In this document: positions 1-7,743 of the stretch, one piece after another
Layout: each line of letters begins with the position of its first letter
Position numbering within the stretch: position 1 is the first letter of the stretch
NCBI RefSeq assembly: GCF_000429325.1
Contig: NZ_AUBQ01000013.1
Coordinates: forward strand, 124,001-188,000
DNA from: Fundidesulfovibrio putealis DSM 16056
GTDB lineage: Bacteria > Desulfobacterota > Desulfovibrionia > Desulfovibrionales > Desulfovibrionaceae
Length of the DNA: 64,000 nucleotides
Direction: 5' to 3'
Translations under genes and position numbers: made by a program
The notes under the pieces: generated by a model
The model's input: the letters and a program-made list of their open reading frames with translations, nothing else
What the model was told of the DNA's origin: nothing
Database searches by the model: none

Positions 1-242
1 GAGCTTCTATCTTCCTTGGCGCGCCCCGTCGACTGCTTCCTGACCGCCTTGGCCAGCTTCCGTCCCGCACATCGGCATGCAAATCCCCCCTATTGCCTTA
101 TATGCAGAGGCAAAGACCATCGACATTATCTATTGTACACATCGACTAGCCCAATATAGCCTCCCGCCGACCTCGCAGGCCCGGCGGTCGTCCCGCCGCC
201 ATCCTGCCGACATTCCTTTCGATTCATCACCAGGAGCGGGCA
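1..242. other. Left-edge non-coding region
   Basis: No convincing gene or structured RNA is visible. It is presumably the upstream region of the solute-binding protein gene, whose ribosome site (AGGAG) lies just before position 243. No promoter could be assigned with confidence. Confidence 0.4.
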
Positions 243-1109
243 ATGAACAACGCGGACGGCACGAACTGCCGCAGAAACTTCCTGAAGACCATGGCCGGAT
301 CAGCGGTGGCCCTGGCCGGGCTCGGCGCGCCGCTGCCCCAGGCCCGCGCGGCCGCATACTCCCAGAATCTCTTGCAGGTATGGTCCTGCGGCGGGCTGGC
401 CGAGGCCATGAACCCGGCAAACGAGCTCTTCGAGAGCCGCACCGGCGTGCGCGTGAGCTACACCGGGGCCTTCGCGGCGGCGCTGGGCAAGTCGCTCCTG
501 GGCAGCTCCACCACCGAGGTCTTCGCGGGCCGCGTGCTGGACCTGGCCAAGAAGCTGCGCCAGTCCGGCAAGATGACCTCCTTCAAGCCCCTGTGCTTCA
601 CCAGCTATGTCATGGTCACCCCCAAGGGCAACCCGGCCCGCATCGAGAAGATCGAGGACATGGCCCGCCCCGGCGTCAAGGTGGTGCTCGCGCCCGAAGC
701 CTCGCCCCCCGGCGGCGCGGCGGCCATCAATGTGCTCAAGAAGGCCGGCATCCACGACGCGGTGATGAAGAACTGCGTGACGCTCGGCTCCTGCGTGCAG
801 CGCACCATGGATGACGTGATCTCCGGCAAGGGCGACGTGTCCATCGTGGAGCTGCGCGTCACGCGCATCCCCCAGTTCTCCGGCAGGGTGGACGTGGTGG
901 AGTTCCCCGAGGCCCTGTTTCCGCCGCCGCCCCTGACCTTCACCGTGGGCGTGATGAAGCACGCCAAGGACCCCAAGCTGGCGGGCGACTATGCGGAGTT
1001 CCTGACCTCCCCCGAGGGGCAGGCCTTCTTTGAACGGGCCGGATTCATCCCGGCCATCTCCGACAAGGGCATGGCCCTGGTGGAGAAGCTGGGGGTCAAG
1101 GATGCCTGA
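243..1109 (+). CDS. Tat-exported extracellular solute-binding protein (ModA-like)
   Basis: 288 residues. The N-terminus carries a twin-arginine motif (CRRNFLK, about residues 9-15) followed by a hydrophobic stretch and an Ala-x-Ala cleavage region near residue 36, so it is probably exported folded to the periplasm. The rest resembles molybdate/phosphate-type bacterial solute-binding proteins (SBP_bac_11 class): an early GG-LAEAMNPANELFE segment and a late DYAEFLTSPEGQAFFERAGF segment typical of that fold. An AGGAG site precedes the ATG. Its stop overlaps the start of the next gene, a membrane ferredoxin. No ABC permease or ATPase is nearby, so it may sense or deliver a ligand to the formate dehydrogenase locus rather than take part in classical uptake. 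The ligand (tungstate, molybdate or other) is unknown. Confidence 0.7.
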   Translation: MNNADGTNCRRNFLKTMAGSAVALAGLGAPLPQARAAAYSQNLLQVWSCGGLAEAMNPANELFESRTGVRVSYTGAFAAALGKSLLGSSTTEVFAGRVLDLAKKLRQSGKMTSFKPLCFTSYVMVTPKGNPARIEKIEDMARPGVKVVLAPEASPPGGAAAINVLKKAGIHDAVMKNCVTLGSCVQRTMDDVISGKGDVSIVELRVTRIPQFSGRVDVVEFPEALFPPPPLTFTVGVMKHAKDPKLAGDYAEFLTSPEGQAFFERAGFIPAISDKGMALVEKLGVKDA

Positions 1110-1884
1110 GAACACCCTCGCCGCTGCCGCGCCCTCGTCCGCCCTGGCCAAGATACGCCTCTCGGTCTGGCGCAGGCTCACCCAGTTGGGCATGCTGGCC
1201 GTGCTTGGCCAATGGTCCTTCTACGGCGTCTTCCGCTGCCCGTTCATCGTGCCCTACGTCAGCTGCCAGAACTGCCCGGTGATCACCTGCCACGGCAGGC
1301 TGCTGACCATGTTCTGGGGGTTCTGGCTGCTCTTGCCGCTCTCGGCGCTGCTGGTTGGCCGGGCCTTCTGCGGCTGGGCCTGCCCCGGCGGGCTTGCCAA
1401 CCAGATGCTCGGCAAGCTCGCGCCGTTAAAACTGCGCACGCGCAACCTGTTCACCCGCGTCGCGCCCTGGGGAGCTCTCCTGGCGGCGGCGGGCTGCCTG
1501 TACGTGTGGCTGGCCATGGGGCAGCCGCGCACCAACATCCCCATCCGGGTGGGCGAGTTCTTCGGGGCCGTGCGCCTGACCTTCGAGCACGCCGACCTCT
1601 TCTGGCTGGTGCGCACGTTTACGGTGCTCGGGCTTGTGGCCCTGGGGCTGGTGGTGGCCAACTTCTGGTGCCGCTTCGCCTGCCCCACCGGCGGGGCGCT
1701 GGAGATGCTGAAGCGCTTCTCCCTGTTCGGATTTTTCATGACCAGCGCCTGCAACGGCTGCGACAAGTGCCTGCGCGTGTGCGAGATGGGCACCCGGCCC
1801 GCCGAGAAGAACTGCACCAACTGCGGCGACTGCGCCGGGTCCTGCCCCCAGGACGCCATCCGCTTCGGCAGGAAGCCCTCATGA
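1102..1884 (+). CDS. NapH/NosR-type membrane 4Fe-4S ferredoxin
   Basis: 260 residues with several membrane segments. It contains two C-x3-CP motifs (CGWACPGG near residue 90 and CRFACPTGG near residue 195), the signature of NapH/NosR/CcoG-like membrane redox proteins. Two C-terminal 4Fe-4S sets follow (CNGCDKCLRVC and CTNCGDCAGSCP). The ATG at 1102 is used because it overlaps the upstream stop by 8 bases (translational coupling); an upstream in-frame ATG lies inside the neighbour. It likely moves electrons between the quinone pool or membrane and a periplasmic or cytoplasmic partner. Coupling with a solute-binding protein next to fdhA is unusual. Start choice is fairly firm; physiological partner unknown. 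Confidence 0.75.
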   Translation: MPENTLAAAAPSSALAKIRLSVWRRLTQLGMLAVLGQWSFYGVFRCPFIVPYVSCQNCPVITCHGRLLTMFWGFWLLLPLSALLVGRAFCGWACPGGLANQMLGKLAPLKLRTRNLFTRVAPWGALLAAAGCLYVWLAMGQPRTNIPIRVGEFFGAVRLTFEHADLFWLVRTFTVLGLVALGLVVANFWCRFACPTGGALEMLKRFSLFGFFMTSACNGCDKCLRVCEMGTRPAEKNCTNCGDCAGSCPQDAIRFGRKPS

Positions 1885-2040
1885 TCTGAATCCGGCCCGG
1901 ACTTCACCCGCCCGGGATATGAGCGCGCATAGGCGCGCATTTCCGCAGCCCGCCCTGATTCCCCGTCATCCAGGAGCGGGCTGCGGCATTTTCGCGCCCC
2001 CTTCCCTGCCTGCCTCCCCTGACACACATTTTGTTTAATT

Positions 2041-2057
2041 TTCGTCGATGCGACGAA
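2041..2057. promoter_or_regulatory. Candidate operator, 7-bp perfect dyad
   Basis: TTCGTCG-ATG-CGACGAA, a perfect inverted repeat with a 3-base centre, about 290 bases before fdhA. The binding regulator is not identified; tungstate or molybdate control is possible in this group but not shown by the sequence. Confidence 0.4.
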
Positions 2058-2237
2058 TCGGTGTCAAATCGAACGCAAGCCTCTTTACCCTCAAGACGCC
2101 TCATCGCCGCCAACCGAAGAATCCACGCGCGTATCCGGGCAAAAGCCCGGCGCGGCAATATCGGATATACCAACCCTACCCATCAGAACCATCAATCGTG
2201 CTAAATCAAACACATTAAAATGATTGAATAAAAATTT

Positions 2238-2255
2238 GACACACAGAGTTGTGTC
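2238..2255. promoter_or_regulatory. Candidate operator, GACACA/TGTGTC dyad
   Basis: GACACA-CAGAGT-TGTGTC, perfect 6-base arms with a 6-base centre, lying about 90 bases before the fdhA start in an AT-rich stretch where a promoter would be expected. The geometry suits a dimeric helix-turn-helix regulator; identity unknown. Confidence 0.4.
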
Positions 2256-2343
2256 TGTTTTGACATAATCCAAAGTGGGCGGCAAATCGGGGCCGGACCC
2301 AGGAACTTCATGGGTGGAACTGCTACTCTTCAAGGAGGCGTTC

Positions 2344-5300
2344 ATGAGAGTATCGAGGCGAGGGTTCATCAAATTTGCTGGAGCCGGGGCAGCCTGCCTG
2401 ACCCTGACCCAGCTGGGCATCGATCTGACCCCCGCGCAGGCGTATGCCGCCGGGCTCAAGATCGAGGGCAGCAAGGAAGTCATCTCCATCTGCCCGTTCT
2501 GTTCCTGCGGCTGCAACACGCTGGTCCACGTAAAAGACGGCAAGATCGTCAACATCGAGGGCGACCCGGACTACCCCATCAGCGCGGGCGGCCTGTGCGC
2601 CAAGGGCGCGGCCCTGCGCTCCCTGCACGTGAGCGAGAACAGGCTCACCAAGCCCCTGTACCGCGCCCCCGGCAGCGACAAGTGGGTGGAGAAAGACTGG
2701 AACTGGATGCTCGACCGCATCGCCAAGAAGGTCAAGGAGACCCGCGACAAGGACTTCGTCCTGAAGAACAAGGACGGCCTTGAGGTCAACCGCTGGGAAT
2801 CCGGCTTCTGTCTGGGCTCCTCCCAGATGTCCAACGAAGAGTGCGCCGTCGCTCACCAATCTTTACGCAGCCTGGGTATCGTCCATATGGACCACCAGGC
2901 GCGGGTCTGACACAGCCCCACTGTGCCGGCTCTGGCAGAGTCGGTTGGACGCGGAGCGATGACGAACCACTACACTGACATCGGCAACGCCGATGCGGTG
3001 TTCATTATCGGCAGTAACGCGGCCGAGCACCACCCCATCTCCTTCCGCTGGGTGCTCAAGGCCAAGGAAAAAGGCGCGACGGTCATTCACGTTGACCCCA
3101 AGTTCTCGCGCACTTCAGCCCGCAGCACCTTCCACGTTCCCCTTCGCAGCGGCACGGACATCGCCTTCATGGGCGGCATGTGCAAGTACATCCTGGACAA
3201 CAAGCTGTACTTCAACGACTACGTGATGAACTACACCAACGCCACCTTCCTGGTGGGCGAGAAGTATTCCTTCAATGACGGCCTGTTCTCCGGCTTCGAC
3301 AAGGACAAGAAGAAGTACGACAAGAGCCAGTGGGCCTTCGAGAAGGACGAAAAGGGGGTTGTCAAGCGCGACCCGACACTGGCCCATCCCCGCTGCGTCC
3401 TCAACGTGCTGGCCAAACACTACGAGCGCTACAACCTGGACACCGTGTCCCAGGTAACCGGCGTGTCCAAAGAGAATCTGGTCAAGGTCTACGATGCCTT
3501 CGCCGCCACCGGCAAGCCCGACAAGGCCGGTACCATCCTCTACGCGCTGGGATGGACCCAGCACACCGTGGGCGTGCAGAACATCCGTCTGGCGGGCATC
3601 GTGCAGCTGCTCCTGGGCAACTTCGGCGTGGCGGGCGGCGGCATCAACGCCCTGCGCGGCGAGCCCAACGTGCAGGGCTCCACGGACCACGCCCTGCTCT
3701 ACGGCTACATCCCCGGCTACCACAACGCCCCCATCGCCACCTGGAAGACCCTTGACGAGTACATGTTGGCCAACACCCCGGTTACCGCAGACCCCAAGAG
3801 CGTGAACTGGTGGAGCAACCGGCCCAAATACGTGACCAGCCTGCTCAAGGGCTGGTTCGGCGACAATGCCACCAAGGAAAACGACTTCTGCTACTCGCTG
3901 TTGCCGAAGCTCGATCCCGGCATGGACTGCTCGCACCTGTTCCTGTTCGACCGCATGTACCAGGGCAAGATAAAGGGCGGCTTCATCTTCGGGCACAACC
4001 CCTGCCAGAGCTTCCCCAACTCCAACAAGGTCCGCAAGGCCGTTGACAATCTGGACTGGCTGGTGGTTGGCGAGGTGTTCCACAACGAGACCACCGACAA
4101 CTGGCGCAGGCCTGGGGCCGATCCCAAGAAGTGCAAGACTGAAATCTTCCTGCTCCCCTCGGCCTACCGGGCGGAAAAGGAAGGCACCATCTCCAACTCC
4201 GGCCGCTGGCACATGTGGCACTACAAGGCCATCGAGCCCCTGGGCCAGAGCCGCAGCATGGGCGACATGTTCGTGCAGATCATGGGGCGCGTGCGCAAGC
4301 TCTATGCCCAGGACAAGACCAAGAAGGGCCCGCTGTCCGACCAGATCCTCAAGCACGAGCTGCCCGAGAAGTTCGTTGCCGAAGAAATAACCAAGAAGAT
4401 CAACGGCTACTTCACCAAAGACACCAAGATCGGCGACAAGGAATACAAGAAGGGCCAGCTGGTTCCCGGCTTCGCCAACCTTCAGGTTGACGGTTCCACC
4501 TCAAGCCTGAACTGGCTGTACTGCGGCGGCTACACCGAGGCCGAGGGCAACTTGGCCAAGCGCCGCGACCTGACCCAGACCCCAATGCAGGCCAAGATAC
4601 ACCTGTATCCCAAGTTCGCCTGGGCCTGGCCCATGAACCGCCGGGTGCTCTACAACCGCGCCTCGGTCGATATGAACGGCGTCCCCTACAACCCAGAGAA
4701 GGCGGTCATCGCCTGGCAGGACGGCAAGTGGGTGGGCGACGTGCCCGACGGCCCCGCCGCGCCCATGGCCATGGAAGGCGGCAAGTACCCCTTCATCATG
4801 TGCACGGACGGCCACGGACAGCTCTACGGCCCCGGCCGTGAGGACGGGCCCCTGCCCGAGCACTACGAACCGGCGGAGACCCCGCTCACCAAGAACCCGT
4901 TCTCGGGCCAGATGAACAACCCCTGCATGAAGACCGTCAGCGGCAGCGAGTTCGACAAGCTCTGCGCCAACGGCGACCCCCGCTTCCCCATCGTGCTGAC
5001 CACCTACTGCATGACCGAGCACTGGTGTTCCGGCTCCGAGACCCGCAACGGCCCGGCCCTGCTGGAAGCCGAACCGCAGCAGTACGTGGAGATGAGCCCG
5101 CAGCTGGCCCAGGAAAAGGGCGTCAAGAACGGCGACGTGGTCATCGTGGAGAGCCTGCGCGGCAGGGTGGAGGCCGTGGCCATGGTCACGGTGCGTATCC
5201 GCCCCTTCACCGTCATGGGCAAGACCGTGCATCTGGTGGGCATGCCCTTCGCCTTCGGCTGGACCAAGCCCAAATGCGGCGACGCAGTGAACAGGCTGAC

Positions 5301-5391
5301 CACCTCGGTTGGTGATCCCAACACCACCATTCCGGAGTACAAGGCCTGCCTCGTGAACCTGCGCAAGGCCGACAAGGTGACAGAACTGTAG
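2344..5391 (+). CDS. fdhA: Periplasmic formate dehydrogenase alpha subunit, selenoprotein
   Basis: Read through an in-frame UGA (2908-2910) this is 1015 residues, the normal size for the catalytic Mo/W-bis-PGD subunit that oxidises formate to CO2. A Tat signal (SRRGFIKF, residues 4-11) marks periplasmic export. A 4Fe-4S motif CPFCSCGC follows near residue 50. The UGA codes residue 189 in the context HQARV-Sec-HSPTV, exactly where formate dehydrogenases place selenocysteine (or cysteine), and the frame continues with strong homology (ESVGRGAMTNHYTD). The C-terminus has the molybdopterin-dinucleotide-binding fold. It forms a complex with FdhB downstream; electrons probably pass to periplasmic cytochrome c. 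The ATG at 2344 has an AAGGAGG site. Automated callers will split this gene in two. Confidence 0.96.
2908..2940 (+). promoter_or_regulatory. Selenocysteine UGA plus SECIS-like hairpin
   Basis: The UGA at 2908-2910 is followed 10 bases later by a hairpin (2921-2940): CUGUGCC pairs with GGCAGAG with a single mismatch, closing a GGCUCU loop. Position just after the UGA and a short G/U-containing apical loop fit bacterial SECIS elements that recruit SelB. The stem is also coding sequence. Secondary structure was judged by eye. Confidence 0.8.
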
Positions 5392-5409
5392 CCGGGCAAC
5401 GACAGGCCA

Positions 5410-5449
5410 ACGGGCGGGCGCGCCCATGCTGACCAGCGCGCCCGCCCGT
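5410..5449 (+). other. 14-bp perfect hairpin between fdhA and fdhB
   Basis: Arms ACGGGCGGGCGCGC (5410-5423) and its exact complement (5436-5449) enclose a 12-base loop. There is no U-run, so it is more likely an mRNA processing or stability element, or a partial terminator that sets the fdhA:fdhB ratio, than a full terminator. Confidence 0.6.
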
Positions 5450-5508
5450 CAAACAACGAGGCCGGTCACAGACCGAAGGCTATCCCGAAGATGACAAGGA
5501 GCGAGACC

Positions 5509-6234
5509 ATGCCCAAGGCAATACTCATAGACACCACGCGCTGCACCGCCTGCCGGGGCTGCCAGGTGGGCTGCAAGGAGTGGAAGAACTTCCCGGCCAT
5601 TCCCACCAAACAGCTCGGAACACACCAGAACCCGCCCGACCTGACGCACTACAACTTCAAGCTGGTGCGCTTCAGCGAGCATCTGGATGGCGACACCGTC
5701 CAGTGGTACTTCTTCCCGGACGCCTGCCGCCATTGCGTGGACGCGCCGTGCAAGAACGTCTCCACGGTGGAAGGGGCCATCATCCAGGACAAGGCCACCG
5801 GAGCGATCCTCTACACGGACAAGACCGCCAAGGAAGACTTCAAGACCATCAAGGATTCCTGCCCCTACGACATCCCCAGGCAGGACCCCAAGACCAAGCA
5901 GATCGTCAAATGCGACATGTGCATCGACCGCGTGCAGGCCAACCTGCTGCCCATGTGCGTGAAAAGCTGCGCCATGGGGGCCATGAGCTTCGGCGAACGC
6001 GCCGACATCCTCAAGCAGGCCGGTGAGCGTCTGGAAGCCGTGAAGAAGGACTTCCCCAAGGCGTCGCTCCTGAACAAGGACGACGTTTCGGTGATCTATC
6101 TGGTGGCCGACACGCCCGCCAAGTACCACAAGTTCGCCGTGGCCGACGCTTCTGATACCCTGATGACCCGCAAGAGCCTGCTGGCCGAGGCTATCGCCCC
6201 GCTGCGCAAGATCGTGCAGAGCATGCAGGGCTAG
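5509..6234 (+). CDS. fdhB: Formate dehydrogenase iron-sulfur (beta) subunit
   Basis: 241 residues with the four-cluster ferredoxin architecture of FdhB/HybA-type electron-transfer subunits: CTACRGCQVGC near residue 12, CRHCVDAPC near residue 75, a further DIP-spaced set, and CDMCIDR...CVKSC near residues 135-155. The start is placed at 5509 because the upstream in-frame ATG (5491) lies before the AAGGAG site (5496-5501), which is correctly spaced for 5509. No signal peptide, so it is presumably carried across the membrane with the Tat-bearing FdhA. Same strand and order as fdhA, separated by a strong hairpin. Confidence 0.92.
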   Translation: MPKAILIDTTRCTACRGCQVGCKEWKNFPAIPTKQLGTHQNPPDLTHYNFKLVRFSEHLDGDTVQWYFFPDACRHCVDAPCKNVSTVEGAIIQDKATGAILYTDKTAKEDFKTIKDSCPYDIPRQDPKTKQIVKCDMCIDRVQANLLPMCVKSCAMGAMSFGERADILKQAGERLEAVKKDFPKASLLNKDDVSVIYLVADTPAKYHKFAVADASDTLMTRKSLLAEAIAPLRKIVQSMQG

Positions 6235-6266
6235 TGCGCGACGCGAGCTGAAAACACGAACCAAGG

Positions 6267-6297
6267 GGCCGCCCGGCGTCCCGGACGCCTGGCGGCC
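6267..6297 (+). other. Hairpin between fdhB and fdhE
   Basis: GGCCGCC-C-GGCGTC pairs with GACGCC-T-GGCGGCC around a CCG loop (one internal mismatch). No following T-run, so a weak terminator or a message-processing site. Confidence 0.5.
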
Positions 6298-6351
6298 TTG
6301 TAAAAGCCTCATTCGTTTCTGTATTTCCAGACTTCAAGGAGTGAATCGCAC

Positions 6352-7275
6352 ATGCAGACCAGGTCACAAGCGGTATTTGCGGCCCCGCAGGGAATTGAAG
6401 CCGCCCTGGCCAGCGCCGAAGCGGCAATCCCGGCCCTTGTCGGACTGTTGGGAGCTTTTGGCCCGTTGCTGGTGGAGCGCGCCCGCCTGCGTGAGTCCGC
6501 TCCCGGCTGGGTCGGCTACCCGCCCGCCATCGATCCCGACCGCTTCAGCCAGGGCGCGTTCGTGCTGGCCGACAGCGGCTTCCAGGACATGAGCGAACAT
6601 CTGCCCCAGGCCGCCGCAGCGCTGCTGCCGGTCATGGCCCGCTGCTTCCCGGCCCTGGCGCCCGAACTTACCGCCCTTGGCGCGGCCCTTAAGAGCGGGG
6701 CCATCACCCTGCAGCAGCTGGCCCTGGCCGGATTCGGCGAGTTCGGCGAGATTGACGAGCTGCCCGGCGTCAGCCCCCAGGCCCTTCATTTCGCCGCCGC
6801 CGAGATGGTGCGCCCCTTCGTGGAGCGCCAGGCCGTGGATCTGCTGGCCCTGGTGGCCGAGCTGCCCTGGCAGCACTCTGCCTGCCCGGTGTGCGGCGGG
6901 CCTCCCAACATGAGCGTGATGCGCCGGACCTGGGACCCCTCGGAGTTCATCCAGGCCCACGGCGGCCGCCGCTACCTGCGCTGCTCCTGCTGCTCCTCCG
7001 AGTGGACGCACAAGCGCGTCTCCTGCCCCGGCTGCGGGTGCGAAGAGCCCGACGAGCTGGCCGTGCTGCGGGACCCCGCCCGGCCCTTCGAGCGCGTGGA
7101 CGCCTGCCGCCGCTGCAAGAGCTTCCTGCTCTGCCTGGACGCCGGGGAACTGGCCGAGACGCCCGACCCCGACGTGACCGCCCTGGCCATGAGCGCCCTG
7201 GAGGAGGCGGCCCGCAAGGAAGGCTTCTCCCCCCTGGCCGGGCATCCCTGGAGCGGGCTGCTGGCAGGAAAATGA
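6352..7275 (+). CDS. fdhE: Formate dehydrogenase accessory protein FdhE
   Basis: 307 residues. The C-terminal half carries the cysteine pairs that define FdhE: CPVCGGPP, CSCCSSEW, CPGCGCEE and CRRCKSF, a rubredoxin-like metal-binding region, preceded by a helical N-terminal domain. FdhE is a cytoplasmic factor needed for maturation of respiratory formate dehydrogenases (it binds the catalytic subunit before export). It sits directly downstream of fdhAB on the same strand, as expected for the target complex. The start has only a modest site (AAGGAG at about 6336, slightly far from the ATG); alternative starts nearby would not change the domains. Confidence 0.9.
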   Translation: MQTRSQAVFAAPQGIEAALASAEAAIPALVGLLGAFGPLLVERARLRESAPGWVGYPPAIDPDRFSQGAFVLADSGFQDMSEHLPQAAAALLPVMARCFPALAPELTALGAALKSGAITLQQLALAGFGEFGEIDELPGVSPQALHFAAAEMVRPFVERQAVDLLALVAELPWQHSACPVCGGPPNMSVMRRTWDPSEFIQAHGGRRYLRCSCCSSEWTHKRVSCPGCGCEEPDELAVLRDPARPFERVDACRRCKSFLLCLDAGELAETPDPDVTALAMSALEEAARKEGFSPLAGHPWSGLLAGK

Positions 7276-7292
7276 TTCTCCGGCCTTGATAA

Positions 7293-7328
7293 CGGACGGC
7301 GGATTGCCCCGCAGCAATCCGCCGTCCG
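7293..7328 (+). terminator. 15-bp perfect inverted repeat after fdhE
   Basis: CGGACGGCGGATTGC (7293-7307) and its exact complement (7314-7328) around a 6-base loop, 18 bases after the fdhE stop. It lacks a U-tract, so it may act by pausing or as a 3' stabiliser, but its position marks the end of the fdh unit. Confidence 0.6.
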
Positions 7329-7743
7329 GGACCGACGCGGTCATCCGGTCTGCCGTCAGACGTTGGCGACCGGATTCTATCAATGTGTCCGGCGTCCCCG
7401 GGGCTTCCACTCATATTTGTTGCGCATAGGGACGGACCTCCCAAGCCGTCGCCGGGGCCGCCTTCCCCCACGGGCGGTCCCGGCAATCTCTTTTGCGGCA
7501 GACGCAGCTTGCAGAAGCCGGAAAGTCACAACTCTCGCCTTGAGCATTCCCCTCGTTCATCTATTTGGTCACAAAGCGTTGCACATGCTTGCAGGATTGA
7601 TGTACTCATTTTTAAATTTCGACGGAGACGGCTGCAGCGGATTGTGACGAGTTGCACGCACCCTGCTTCAAGCAGGCGGACAACCCGGACCCGGCCAATT
7701 GCACTCGACCCCGGCCATGCGCAACCCGCACAGGATAGGATTC
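7329..7743. other. Intergenic region before the hybrid kinase
   Basis: About 415 bases in which no gene is supported. It presumably holds the promoter of the kinase gene; no clear promoter boxes were recognised. Confidence 0.4.

Larger units (their letters stand above)
1885..2343. other. AT-rich regulatory region upstream of fdhA
   Basis: About 460 bases without a gene, locally AT-rich compared with the surrounding coding DNA. It contains several inverted repeats: the two operator candidates listed separately, a perfect CCGGGC-AAAA-GCCCGG hairpin (2135-2150) and a small ATATC-G-GATAT palindrome (2158-2168). The ribosome site AAGGAGG (2332-2338) precedes fdhA. This density of dyads suggests more than one regulator acts on formate dehydrogenase expression. 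Confidence 0.6.

Noticed and set aside
60-80. Short minus-strand frame near the left edge after GGGGGG
   Set aside because: Only about 23 codons with no comparator; not supportable.
2344-5391. fdhA as a broken gene or two genes split at the UGA
   Set aside because: The UGA is at the known selenocysteine position and followed by a SECIS-like hairpin.
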